Positions 6,996 through 14,082 of a stretch of DNA of 16,792 bases are shown here, in pieces. The stretch is taken from the NCBI GenBank assembly GCA_023387935.1, contig JAEWHG010000132.1, positions 1 through 16,792 on the forward strand, in the 5' to 3' direction. The DNA is from Bacillota bacterium (GTDB lineage Bacteria; Bacillota; Clostridia; Peptostreptococcales; Natronincolaceae). Position 1 is the first letter of the stretch. Each line of letters starts with the position of its first letter. The notes under the pieces were generated by a model. That model was not told where the DNA came from and searched no databases. It saw only the letters and a list, made by a program, of their open reading frames with translations. A program made the translations under genes and the position numbers.

Positions 6996-8081
6996 ATGGA
7001 TAAACAAAATATAATTTTAGTTGCATGTATTGCATTTGGTGCTTCGCTATTAATCTCATACCTGTTAACTCCATATGCAAAAAAAATTGCATATAAAATA
7101 GGTGCTATTGATGTACCTAAAGACAATAGAAGAGTGCATAAAGAACCGATTCCTAGATTAGGAGGACTTGCTATTTATTGTGCTTTTATTGTTACTGCCT
7201 TAGTTATGGCTGTATTTAATTCTAATGTGCATTTTAATACGGAGTTTGTAGGAATTCTAATCGGAGTTACGATAATCGTTATGGTTGGTATAGTTGATGA
7301 TGTGAAGCCGATTTCAGCTAAATATAAGTTAGCTGCTCAGATTGTAGCTGCTTTAATCGTAGTAAAAAGTGGTGTAACAATTGACTTTATTAATTTTCCT
7401 TTAATCAATAGTGAAAGTGGATATGTTTTTTTCGAAGCTTTAAGAGTTCCTATGACAATTTTCTGGATTGTAGGAATTACGAATACTGTAAATTTAATTG
7501 ATGGGTTAGATGGATTAGCTGCAGGTGTATCTGCTATAGCGTCTTTATCTTTAGCTGCAGTAGCATACAACACAGGTCAATACAGTGTTGCAATTTTGCT
7601 TGTAATATTAGCTGGAGCTACTTCTGGTTTTCTACCATATAATTTTAATCCAGCACAAATTTTTATGGGAGACACAGGTTCTTTAGCAATCGGATTTTTA
7701 CTAGCAACGATCTCCGTAGAAGGAGTTATTAAAAAAGCTGCTACGATTGCAATAGCGATCCCTGTTTTAGCTTTAGGAGTGCCTATATTTGATACCACAT
7801 TTGCGATAATTAGAAGATTATTAAATGGAAGACCTATTATGGAAGCGGATAAAGGACATCTTCACCATAGGTTATTAGATCAAGGGCTTAGCCAAAGGCA
7901 GACCGTTGTAATACTATATGGTATAAGTATCGTATTAGGAGGAAGTGCAGTAGTGCTTTCTAATACTACAACTAGGCTATCTGCTTATCTAGTAATTGCT
8001 ACCATGGCAGTGCTAGTTGTATATGGAGCGTTTAAGATGGGCTTAATGAAGAAGGTTGAAGATACAAAAGCAAAAGCATAG
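6996..8081 (+). CDS. tagO: UDP-GlcNAc:undecaprenyl-phosphate GlcNAc-1-phosphate transferase (TagO/WecA family)
   Basis: The enzyme moves GlcNAc-1-phosphate from UDP-GlcNAc to undecaprenyl phosphate at the inner membrane face, starting teichoic acid or other wall polysaccharides. The 361-residue protein has roughly ten to eleven hydrophobic helices. Family motifs are Asp101-Asp102 (GIVDDV), NLIDGLDGLAAG (166-177), FMGDTGSLAIG (223-233) and the cytoplasmic HLHHR (288-292). The last is typical of the GlcNAc-transferring branch and argues against MraY. AAGGAGTG precedes the ATG. It has its own promoter upstream and a strong terminator 8 nt after the stop, so it may be a single-gene unit. The downstream UDP-GlcNAc 2-epimerase would provide UDP-ManNAc for the second sugar. 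Which polymer is made is not shown. Confidence 0.94.
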   Translation: MDKQNIILVACIAFGASLLISYLLTPYAKKIAYKIGAIDVPKDNRRVHKEPIPRLGGLAIYCAFIVTALVMAVFNSNVHFNTEFVGILIGVTIIVMVGIVDDVKPISAKYKLAAQIVAALIVVKSGVTIDFINFPLINSESGYVFFEALRVPMTIFWIVGITNTVNLIDGLDGLAAGVSAIASLSLAAVAYNTGQYSVAILLVILAGATSGFLPYNFNPAQIFMGDTGSLAIGFLLATISVEGVIKKAATIAIAIPVLALGVPIFDTTFAIIRRLLNGRPIMEADKGHLHHRLLDQGLSQRQTVVILYGISIVLGGSAVVLSNTTTRLSAYLVIATMAVLVVYGAFKMGLMKKVEDTKAKA

Positions 8082-8089
8082 GAAAAAAC

Positions 8090-8119
8090 AAAAGGGCTTA
8101 GGCCCTTTTTGTTTTTTTT
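8090..8119 (+). terminator. intrinsic terminator of tagO
   Basis: AAAAGGGC (8090-8097) pairs with GCCCTTTT (8102-8109) around a TTAG loop. A T-rich tail follows to 8119. Stem, loop size and tail are all canonical. Confidence 0.92.
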
Positions 8120-8121
8120 GA

Positions 8122-8160
8122 GTATTTGAAATTTTGATCAAAGCTTAGAATTTCAAATAC
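8122..8160 (+). repeat. 12-bp inverted repeat just beyond the tagO terminator
   Basis: GTATTTGAAATT (8122-8133) and AATTTCAAATAC (8149-8160) are perfect reverse complements around 15 nt. In RNA the stem could extend by four further pairs, two of them G-U, leaving a 7-nt loop (8138-8144). There is no T-tail after it. The first 9-mer GAGTATTTG of this region recurs at 8212-8220. The element starts 2 nt after the T-tail of the terminator. Confidence 0.5.
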
Positions 8161-8322
8161 AACATAAAGTTTATGAGTGTAAACTAGCAAATTTTATTTA
8201 AAGGATAAATAGAGTATTTGTAGAAATAAGTATAGATGTGTTAGGCAATAATTATAATAAAACAAAGTATTCCTTTGTAAGATCTACAGGATGGTTTTGC
8301 CTAGCCAATTACTAAGGTTACA
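8161..8322 (+). other. non-coding stretch with nested inverted repeats
   Basis: The 333 nt between tagO and wecB hold no convincing gene. Within it, 8240-8248 can pair with 8297-8305 (9 bp including one G-U; core TAGGCAA/TTGCCTA). Inside that lies a second stem, ACAAAG (8262-8267) with CTTTGT (8273-8278), loop TATTC. I do not recognise a T-box, a GEMM motif or another known riboswitch. If transcribed it could be a small RNA; otherwise the dyads may be protein sites upstream of the wecB promoter. Confidence 0.35.
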
Positions 8323-8351
8323 TTAATTTAAAAGTATAAGAATGGTATAAT
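8323..8351 (+). promoter_or_regulatory. extended -10 promoter for wecB
   Basis: TGG-TATAAT at 8343-8351 is a consensus extended -10; 17 nt upstream is a weak -35 (TTAATT, 8323-8328). The predicted start near 8358 leaves a leader of about 57 nt, and it coincides with an upstream in-frame ATG, which argues against that ATG as the translation start. Confidence 0.6.
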
Positions 8352-8414
8352 GTTCTAATGGCTATAAAAAAATTTATTAAATGCGAATACTGTATAAGCG
8401 AAAGGAAGATGAAC

Positions 8415-9542
8415 ATGGAAAAATTGAAGGTAATGACGATTTTTGGAACTCGTCCAGAGGCTATAAAGATGGCTCCTCTAGTAAAAAAAATGGAAGAGTA
8501 TGATGAGATAGAGTCTATCGTTTGCTTAACTGCACAGCATAGAGAAATGCTAGATATGGTAGTAGAGCTTTTTAATATCAAGCCAGATTATGATTTGAAT
8601 GTAATGGCGCATGGACAAACGATATCGGACATTACAGTAAAGGTATTAAAGGGAATGGAAGATGTTTTAACTAAAGAAAAACCAGATATCGTTCTAGTAC
8701 ATGGAGATACATCGACAACATTTGTAGGAGCATTGGCAGCTTTTTATCAAAAAATTAAAGTAGGACATGTTGAAGCTGGATTAAGAAGTGGTAACGTATA
8801 CTCTCCATATCCAGAGGAAATGAACAGAAAGCTTACATCAAGCCTTGCGAGCATTCATTTTGCACCTACAGAAGGTAACTACAATAATCTAATAAAAGAA
8901 GGAATCGATAGAGAAAATATTTATATTACTGGAAATACTGTAATAGATGCTCTTCTTTCAGTAGTAAAAGAAAACTATAAATTCGAAAACGAGCTTTTAA
9001 ACAAGATAGATTATGAGAATAAAAGAGTAATCGTAATGACATGCCATAGAAGAGAAAATTGGGGCAAACCAATGGAAGATATATTCACTGGGGTGAAGGA
9101 ACTTGCGCAGGAAAATAGTGATGTAGATGTAATATTCCCAGTTCACTTAAATCCTAATATACGTTCTTTGGCCAATCATATTATGGGAGATATGAAAAAT
9201 ATCCACTTGATTGAACCTTTAGATTACGAACCATTTGCAAATCTATTAAATAAATCCTATTTAATATTAACAGATTCTGGTGGAATACAGGAAGAAGCTC
9301 CTGCTCTAGGAAAGCCTATTTTAGTTATGAGAACAGAAACGGAAAGACCTGAGGCTGCTGAGGCTGGAACTGTAAAGGTAATCGGTGTGGAAAAAGAAGC
9401 CATAAAAGAAGGAGTAAATTTACTTTTAAATGATCAGGCTGAATACGATAAAATGGCAAATGCTATAAACCCATATGGAGATGGAAGTGCATCTCAAAGA
9501 ACAGTGGAAGCTCTGCTTAAGTATTTTGGGTATAATAAATAA
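8415..9542 (+). CDS. wecB: UDP-N-acetylglucosamine 2-epimerase (non-hydrolysing)
   Basis: The enzyme converts UDP-GlcNAc to UDP-ManNAc in the cytosol; in Gram-positives (MnaA) the product serves teichoic acid linkage units and related wall polymers. From ATG 8415 the protein has 375 residues, the normal length. It begins MEKLKVMTIFGTRPEAIKM, the family's N-terminus. Other motifs are HGDTSTTF (96-103), GHVEAGLRSG (117-126), PYPEEMNR (132-139), CHRRENWG (210-217, His211) and TDSGGIQEEAPALG (286-299). AAGGA (8402-8406) is 8 nt upstream of this ATG. ATG 8409 is too close to it, and ATG 8358, in frame, lies at the predicted transcription start and would add 19 residues unlike the family. No terminator is visible after the stop. 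Confidence 0.95.
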   Translation: MEKLKVMTIFGTRPEAIKMAPLVKKMEEYDEIESIVCLTAQHREMLDMVVELFNIKPDYDLNVMAHGQTISDITVKVLKGMEDVLTKEKPDIVLVHGDTSTTFVGALAAFYQKIKVGHVEAGLRSGNVYSPYPEEMNRKLTSSLASIHFAPTEGNYNNLIKEGIDRENIYITGNTVIDALLSVVKENYKFENELLNKIDYENKRVIVMTCHRRENWGKPMEDIFTGVKELAQENSDVDVIFPVHLNPNIRSLANHIMGDMKNIHLIEPLDYEPFANLLNKSYLILTDSGGIQEEAPALGKPILVMRTETERPEAAEAGTVKVIGVEKEAIKEGVNLLLNDQAEYDKMANAINPYGDGSASQRTVEALLKYFGYNK

Positions 9543-9672
9543 CCTAAAAAATAAAATTGTATGCGCTTAAAGTAACATAGGAATAACAACATTGCCATAA
9601 GATAGATCGTATATGATGTTTAATGAAGCAGTATGACTTTGATAATTTAATAACATAATATTCTAAAAATTG

Positions 9673-9703
9673 TTGACGACATATTTAAAAATTGTGATAT
9701 AAT
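9673..9703 (+). promoter_or_regulatory. main promoter of the atp operon
   Basis: TTGACG (9673-9678, 5/6) and a perfect extended -10, TGA-TATAAT (9695-9703), lie in the 228-nt gap before atpZ. The spacer is 19 nt, longer than ideal, but the TGn motif can compensate. Transcription would begin near 9710, just before a large dyad. The rest of the gap (9543-9670) is A/T-rich with nothing I recognise. Confidence 0.65.
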
Positions 9704-9714
9704 AATATAAAATT

Positions 9715-9747
9715 CTTAATTTACCTATGATTACATGGTAAATTAAG
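9715..9747 (+). promoter_or_regulatory. 5'-UTR hairpin or operator dyad of the atp operon
   Basis: CTTAATTTACC (9715-9725) and GGTAAATTAAG (9737-9747) are perfect 11-bp arms. Three more pairs (ATG 9727-9729 with CAT 9734-9736) form after one bulged T, leaving the loop ATTA. It would begin a few nucleotides into the mRNA and end 13 nt before the atpZ SD. There is no T-run after it, so it is not a terminator. It could stabilise the mRNA 5' end or bind a regulator. Confidence 0.55.
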
Positions 9748-9770
9748 GGTTATACTGAGTAGGAGATAAC

Positions 9771-9995
9771 ATGAAAAAGAGTAGTGCATTTGAAAATTTG
9801 GCATTAATTAGTCAGATCGGTATTTCTATGGTTGTACCTATTATTATGAGTCTATACATAGGAAAGTGGTTAGATGATCGACTAGGGACAGCACCAATAT
9901 TTTTATTTGTTTTTATAATCATAGGTATTAGCTCCGCATTTATGAGTGTATTTAAATTAACTCAAAGACAGTTTGGACAGAAAAAAAGGAAGTGA
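9771..9995 (+). CDS. atpZ: AtpZ/AtpI-family F1Fo assembly protein (ATPase gene 1)
   Basis: A 74-residue protein with two membrane helices (about 12-32 and 42-62) joined by the family motif GKWLDDRLGT (31-40) and ending in a basic tail (RQFGQKKRK). Such small proteins precede the ATP synthase genes in many Firmicutes. They are thought to help c-ring assembly with AtpI; Mg2+ or Ca2+ transport has also been proposed. It is not a structural subunit. AGGAG lies 5 nt before the ATG. It is the first gene of the operon, and its stop is 4 nt before the atpI start. The family is recognised from the motif and context; the exact role is inferred. Confidence 0.82.
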   Translation: MKKSSAFENLALISQIGISMVVPIIMSLYIGKWLDDRLGTAPIFLFVFIIIGISSAFMSVFKLTQRQFGQKKRK

Positions 9996-9999
9996 AGAG

Positions 10000-10407
10000 A
10001 TGGGAAGTTCTTTGGACCTTCAATTAAAACTTGCAAAGGGCGTTTTAATATTAAATCTTATAATAGCTGGAATTAGTTATTTCATATTTGATGCTTGGGT
10101 CCCCTTTTTAACAGGCTTGTTATTTGGTACAATTATTTCATTATTAAATTTTAGATTACTTTTTCTTACTCTTGAAAAATCTGTAAGAATGACTCCTAGC
10201 AGGGCACAGAGTTTTGTTACTTCAAGATATTTGATTAGATTTTTACTTACGGGATTCGTATTATTAATATCCTTTAAGGCAGACTATATAAATGTTATAG
10301 GTACAATTATAGGGCTAATTTCTTTTAAATTTATTATATTGAAAACAGAAGTATTTAACGATGTTAACTTTTTTAAAAACATTATAAAAAGAAAGGAGGA
10401 AAAGTAG
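10000..10407 (+). CDS. atpI: ATP synthase subunit I (AtpI)
   Basis: From ATG 10000 the protein has 135 residues with four predicted membrane helices (about 13-31, 34-58, 77-93, 96-115) and a basic C-terminus. GLLFGTIISLLNFRLL (39-54) is the conserved AtpI segment. AtpI is a poorly conserved accessory protein that promotes c-ring assembly or stability. GGA (9988-9990), 9 nt upstream, supports this ATG; an in-frame TTG at 9973 would overlap atpZ by 23 nt and lacks an SD. The atpB SD lies within its last codons and the two genes abut, so translation is probably coupled. Confidence 0.82.
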   Translation: MGSSLDLQLKLAKGVLILNLIIAGISYFIFDAWVPFLTGLLFGTIISLLNFRLLFLTLEKSVRMTPSRAQSFVTSRYLIRFLLTGFVLLISFKADYINVIGTIIGLISFKFIILKTEVFNDVNFFKNIIKRKEEK

Positions 10408-11103
10408 ATGGAAGGTTTCGGTCCAAAAATTATTTTTGAAATCGCAGGGATACCAGTTTCAGAAACAGTTGTTGTAACATGGATCATTATGGCTGTATTC
10501 GCCATTGTATCAATATTAGTTACTCGTAATTTTGATAAGATTCCAAAAGGAGTCCAAAATGTAGTAGAAATGCTAGTAAGTACTATAAACAACTTTACTG
10601 CTGATACTATGGGTGAAGATAAAAAGAGTTTTGCCCCTTATATGGGTACTGTAATGCTATTTTTAGCAGTAGGAAATCTAATAGGACTTGTAGGCCTTAG
10701 ACCTCCTACAGCAGATCTTAATACAACCTTTGCCCTATCTATGCTGACTTTTGTTTTAATTCATTACAACTCGATAAAATCAAGCGGAATGGGAAATAAA
10801 ATAAAAGGTTATTTTCAGCCGCTTCCCTTTCTATTCCCTATTAATGTATTAGGGGACATAGCAACACCTATATCACTTGGTTTTCGTCTATTCGGAAATA
10901 TTGTAGGTGGACTTGTTATTATGTCTTTATTATATGATGCATTAGCGAGTCTTAGTGGCATGATTGGATTAGTATCTATACCGATTTTTCAAGCCGGTAT
11001 TCCGTTAGTTTTCCATGCTTATTTTGATGTATTCTCTGGAGTACTACAATCATTTATTTTCGTTATGCTTTCTATGGTATATATTTCAAATGCCATGGAA
11101 TAA
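10408..11103 (+). CDS. atpB: ATP synthase Fo subunit a
   Basis: Subunit a forms the two half-channels that carry ions to and from the rotating c-ring. The 231-residue protein has about five or six membrane helices. The essential arginine is Arg160 in ISLGFRLFGNIVGG (155-168), matching Arg210 of E. coli. PINVLGDIATPISL just before it is conserved, and the last helix (from about 193, PIFQAGIPLVFHAYFDVFSG) is typical. The ATG follows the atpI stop directly, with AAGGAGG 8 nt upstream. Given the Na+ ligands in subunit c, this channel probably conducts Na+, but I see no residue here that proves it. A 44-nt A-rich spacer separates it from atpE. Confidence 0.96.
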   Translation: MEGFGPKIIFEIAGIPVSETVVVTWIIMAVFAIVSILVTRNFDKIPKGVQNVVEMLVSTINNFTADTMGEDKKSFAPYMGTVMLFLAVGNLIGLVGLRPPTADLNTTFALSMLTFVLIHYNSIKSSGMGNKIKGYFQPLPFLFPINVLGDIATPISLGFRLFGNIVGGLVIMSLLYDALASLSGMIGLVSIPIFQAGIPLVFHAYFDVFSGVLQSFIFVMLSMVYISNAME

Positions 11104-11147
11104 AAAATTAAAAAAATTATAAAGAAAAATGAGGAGGAATATTTATT

Positions 11148-11414
11148 ATGGAAGGAATTACAGGTAAAGAGTTAATATTAGCAGCATCAGCAATTGGGGC
11201 AGGATTAGCTATGATCGCAGGTCTAGGACCAGGAATTGGACAAGGATATGCGGCAGGTAAAGGTGCAGAGGCAGTAGGTAGACAACCAGAAGCACAAAGT
11301 GATATCGTTAGAACTATGTTACTTGGACAAGCAGTTGCAGAGACAACAGGTATTTATTCACTAGTTATTGCGCTAATTCTGTTATTTGCTAACCCACTAT
11401 TAGGTCTATTATAG
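11148..11414 (+). CDS. atpE: ATP synthase Fo subunit c, Na+-binding type
   Basis: An 88-residue hairpin of two membrane helices (about 9-33 and 53-79), of which about ten to fifteen copies form the rotor ring. The ion-carrying carboxylate is Glu65. The further Na+ ligands known from Ilyobacter tartaricus and Propionigenium modestum are at the same positions: Gln32 (GPGIGQGYAAG), Val63, Thr66 (Ser in those species), Thr67 and Tyr70 (AETTGIYS). The whole sequence closely resembles those Na+ ring proteins, which strongly suggests Na+ coupling. GAGGAGG lies 10 nt before the ATG, and the leader before it is almost only A and T, as expected for strong initiation of a highly expressed subunit. A terminator-like hairpin follows the stop by 13 nt. 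Confidence 0.97.
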   Translation: MEGITGKELILAASAIGAGLAMIAGLGPGIGQGYAAGKGAEAVGRQPEAQSDIVRTMLLGQAVAETTGIYSLVIALILLFANPLLGLL

Positions 11415-11427
11415 GAATAGAAGTTGT

Positions 11428-11449
11428 AGGGGATAAAATCCCCTTTTTT
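11428..11449 (+). terminator. intra-operon attenuator between atpE and atpF
   Basis: AGGGGAT (11428-11434) pairs with ATCCCCT (11438-11444) around AAA, and six Ts end at 11449. It looks like a short intrinsic terminator placed inside the operon. Partial termination here would raise atpZ-I-B-E transcript over the distal genes; full termination is unlikely, since no strong promoter is seen before atpF. Confidence 0.65.
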
Positions 11450-11474
11450 GAACCTATAGAAAGGAGGCAGACAA

Positions 11475-11978
11475 ATGCTTGGATTAGTGGAATTTAATGC
11501 TACATTTTTTATGCAGCTACTAAATACCTTTATAATGTTTTTAATATTGAAGCACTTTTTATTTAAGCCAGTAACAGAATTTATGGATAAGCGTACAAAA
11601 TCTATAGAAGCTTCCATTGCAGAAGCAGAACTTAAAAATAAAGAGTCCGATGCGTTAAAGGCTCAATATGAAAGCAAGTTAACTGAGATTAAAAAAGAAA
11701 GAAATCAAATCATAGAAGAAGCTACCCGTAAAGCGCAACATAGGGGTGATGAAATAGTTAGTGCAGCTGATACAGAGGCAAAGAAAACTATTGAAAGAGC
11801 AAGACTTGAAATTGAAAGAGAAAAACAAAAAATGCTGAATGACTTAAAAGGTGAAATTTCTCAGCTTGCAATTGCTGCAGCAGAAAAAGTAATTGAAAAG
11901 GATTTAGATCAAAATGCTCATCAAGCAATGATTCAGCAATTTATTGATAAGGCAGGGGAAACACAATGGCAGAACTAG
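11475..11978 (+). CDS. atpF: ATP synthase Fo subunit b
   Basis: The peripheral stalk subunit, 167 residues: one N-terminal membrane helix (about 8-28), then a long charged helix with coiled-coil character (about 40-145) that runs up to bind delta. The KPVTEFMDKRTKSIEASI segment after the membrane helix is typical for the family. Only one b gene is present, so a homodimer is expected, not the b/b' pair of photosynthetic bacteria. AAGGAGG precedes the ATG. The gene overlaps atpH by 13 nt. Confidence 0.94.
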   Translation: MLGLVEFNATFFMQLLNTFIMFLILKHFLFKPVTEFMDKRTKSIEASIAEAELKNKESDALKAQYESKLTEIKKERNQIIEEATRKAQHRGDEIVSAADTEAKKTIERARLEIEREKQKMLNDLKGEISQLAIAAAEKVIEKDLDQNAHQAMIQQFIDKAGETQWQN

Positions 11979-12508
11979 TATCTAAAAGATATGCGAGTGC
12001 CCTATTTGAAGTTGCCTTTGAAGAGCAAAACTATGAAAAAGTAAAGGATGAGCTTAACTTTATTCTAGATTGTTTTAAAAAAGAGCCTCAGCTTTATCAG
12101 TTATTAAGAAGTCCTCTAATTACTACAGATGAAAAAAAAGATATAATTTCTAATATTTATAAAGACAAATTAAGTGTGGAGGTTTTTAACTTCCTACGAG
12201 TTGTTATAGATAAAGGAAGAGAAGAACATATGGAGGCCATGGTTAAAGAGTATAGCATTTTAGCCGATGGTGTAAAAAACAAGGTAGAAGCAGTAGCAAT
12301 AACAGCTGTACCTATGGATAAAAAAGATCTATTAAAGCTACAACAAAATCTTTCTGAGTCTTCAGGAAAAAATATTCAATTACAAAATCAAGTAGACCCT
12401 ACAATCATTGGAGGAGTTCTTGTAAAAATTGGTGATAAAGTAATTGATGGAACTGTTAAAAGTCGACTTGCAAATATGCAAGAGCAATTGTCGCAAATAT
12501 TAGTATAG
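11966..12508 (+). CDS. atpH: ATP synthase F1 subunit delta
   Basis: A 180-residue soluble protein that joins the b stalk to the top of the alpha3beta3 head (OSCP equivalent). The N-terminal domain begins AELVSKRYASALFEVA, the usual delta/OSCP opening; the C-terminus has GGVLVKIGDKVIDGTVKSRL, the second conserved block. The ATG is inside the end of atpF, with AGGGGA about 7 nt upstream, so the two stalk components are likely made in step by translational coupling. Confidence 0.95.
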   Translation: MAELVSKRYASALFEVAFEEQNYEKVKDELNFILDCFKKEPQLYQLLRSPLITTDEKKDIISNIYKDKLSVEVFNFLRVVIDKGREEHMEAMVKEYSILADGVKNKVEAVAITAVPMDKKDLLKLQQNLSESSGKNIQLQNQVDPTIIGGVLVKIGDKVIDGTVKSRLANMQEQLSQILV

Positions 12509-12525
12509 GAACAGGGGTGATAGTA

Positions 12526-14043
12526 ATGAATCTCAGACCTGAGGAAATTAGCTCAATTATTAAAGAGCAAATTAAAAGATATGAAAATAAATTAGAGGTT
12601 AAGGACGTTGGTACCGTTATCCAAGTTGGAGATGGTATTGCCAGAATCCATGGACTTGAAAAATGTATGGCCGGAGAGCTTTTAGAGTTTCCTAACTCAG
12701 TATACGGAATGGCTCAAAACCTTGAGGAAGATAACGTTGGTTGCGTTCTTTTAGGTTCCGATGAAGCTATCCGTGAGGGTGATATAGTTAAACGTACTGG
12801 AAAAATTGTAGAAGTACCTGTAGGAGAAGCCCTATTAGGTCGCGTTGTTAATGCGCTAGGACAACCTATCGATGGAAAAGGTCCAATTAATACGAACAAC
12901 TATCGTGATGTAGAAAGAGTTGCACCTGGAATTATTGCAAGAAAATCTGTTCACGAGCCACTACAAACAGGAATAAAAGCCATAGACTCTATGATACCAG
13001 TTGGTAGAGGACAAAGAGAGCTTATTATAGGTGACCGTCAAACAGGAAAGACTGCATTAGCTATTGATACAATAATCAATCAAAAAAATACAGACGTAAT
13101 TTGTATTTACGTTGCTATCGGACAAAAGAAATCAACCGTAGCTCAAATAAAGGATACATTAGAAAAAGCTGGTGCTATGGATTATACGATTATAGTTTCA
13201 TCTACTGCAGATGAGCTTGCACCACTTCAATATCTGGCACCTTATGCAGGATGCGCTATGGGTGAAGAGTTTATGGAAAATGGGAAGCATGTTTTAATTA
13301 TATATGATGACCTTTCAAAGCACGCTGTAGCATACCGTGCCATGTCATTGTTGCTTAGAAGACCTCCAGGGCGTGAAGCTTATCCGGGAGACGTATTCTA
13401 TCTACATAGTAGATTGTTGGAAAGAGCTGCTAAGCTAAGTGATGAAAGAGGCGGCGGTTCTTTAACTGCACTTCCAATCATTGAGACTCAGGCTGGAGAC
13501 GTTTCTGCATATATTCCAACGAACGTAATTTCTATTACAGACGGTCAGATATTTTTAGAGACAGAACTTTTTAATGCTGGTGTTAGACCTGCGGTAAACC
13601 CAGGTATTTCTGTATCTAGGGTTGGTGGTAATGCTCAAATTAAAGCGATGAAAAAGGTAGCAGGTACCTTAAGGCTTGAACTTGCTCAATATAGAGAGCT
13701 TGCAGCCTTTGCTCAATTCGGATCAGACTTAGATAAAGAAACACAGGAACGTTTATCCCAAGGTGAAAGAATTGTAGAGATATTAAAACAGCCACAGTAC
13801 AATCCAATGCCAGTCGAAAAACAAATAATGATTATTTATGCTACTACTAAGAAATATTTAGGGGATATTGCTGTAGAAGATGTTCGAGATTTTGAGGCAG
13901 GATTCTTGAAGTTTATGGACGATCAATACCCTGAAGTTGGAAAATCAATTGTATCTACAGGAAGTCTTGGTGAAGAAGCAGAAGTAAAACTAAAAGAAGC
14001 TATAGAGAGCTTCAAAAAGCAGTTTAAAGCGGAAAGGGAATAA
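12526..14043 (+). CDS. atpA: ATP synthase F1 subunit alpha
   Basis: The non-catalytic nucleotide-binding subunit, 505 residues from ATG 12526. It opens MNLRPEEISSIIKEQI, as in related bacteria. Motifs are the P-loop GDRQTGKT (169-176), the Walker B region HVLIIYDDLSKHA, PPGREAYPGDVFYLHSRLLE, and ISVSRVGG with the arginine finger that reaches into the beta catalytic site. AGGGGTGA ends 5 nt before this ATG. An in-frame GTG at 12517 overlaps that SD and is therefore less likely, though it would add only three residues. The gene starts 17 nt after atpH. Confidence 0.97.
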   Translation: MNLRPEEISSIIKEQIKRYENKLEVKDVGTVIQVGDGIARIHGLEKCMAGELLEFPNSVYGMAQNLEEDNVGCVLLGSDEAIREGDIVKRTGKIVEVPVGEALLGRVVNALGQPIDGKGPINTNNYRDVERVAPGIIARKSVHEPLQTGIKAIDSMIPVGRGQRELIIGDRQTGKTALAIDTIINQKNTDVICIYVAIGQKKSTVAQIKDTLEKAGAMDYTIIVSSTADELAPLQYLAPYAGCAMGEEFMENGKHVLIIYDDLSKHAVAYRAMSLLLRRPPGREAYPGDVFYLHSRLLERAAKLSDERGGGSLTALPIIETQAGDVSAYIPTNVISITDGQIFLETELFNAGVRPAVNPGISVSRVGGNAQIKAMKKVAGTLRLELAQYRELAAFAQFGSDLDKETQERLSQGERIVEILKQPQYNPMPVEKQIMIIYATTKKYLGDIAVEDVRDFEAGFLKFMDDQYPEVGKSIVSTGSLGEEAEVKLKEAIESFKKQFKAERE

Positions 14044-14064
14044 GGGCAGAATGTTGCTCATCCC

Positions 14065-14082
14065 AGGAGGTGAAAAAGTTTG
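14065..14082 (+). promoter_or_regulatory. ribosome binding site fixing the TTG start of atpG
   Basis: AGGAGGTG (14065-14072) lies 7 nt before TTG 14080. The next in-frame ATG (14095) is 22 nt away, and starting there would remove the conserved first residues. The TTG may lower gamma synthesis, in keeping with its single copy per complex. Confidence 0.75.

Noticed and set aside
7337..7798. Two short - strand open frames within tagO
   Set aside because: They are shadows of a membrane protein gene; no SD, no independent support.
8240..8305. T-box or GEMM-type riboswitch upstream of wecB
   Set aside because: The stems are present, but I find neither the T-box consensus (AGGGTGGNACCGCG-like) nor the GEMM core, and the downstream gene is not a usual target.
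8358..8414. Upstream ATG giving wecB 19 extra residues
   Set aside because: It has no SD, coincides with the predicted transcription start, and the extra residues do not look like the family; ATG 8415 has a proper SD.
8318..8581. Open frame on the - strand, 87 codons, over the wecB start
   Set aside because: It overlaps the wecB promoter and conserved N-terminal codons; its hydrophobic content is a by-product of the A/T-rich opposite strand.
9973..9999. TTG start for atpI overlapping atpZ
   Set aside because: No SD at a suitable distance; ATG 10000 has one and starts where AtpI proteins usually do.
10284..10592. Open frame on the - strand across the atpI-atpB junction
   Set aside because: It is antisense to two recognised genes, with no SD and no recognisable domain.
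11354..11617. Open frame on the - strand across atpE-atpF
   Set aside because: It runs through the terminator-like hairpin and both genes in antisense; there is no sign of a real product.
12517..12525. GTG start for atpA three codons upstream
   Set aside because: The GTG lies within the SD AGGGGTGA; the family N-terminus begins at ATG 12526.
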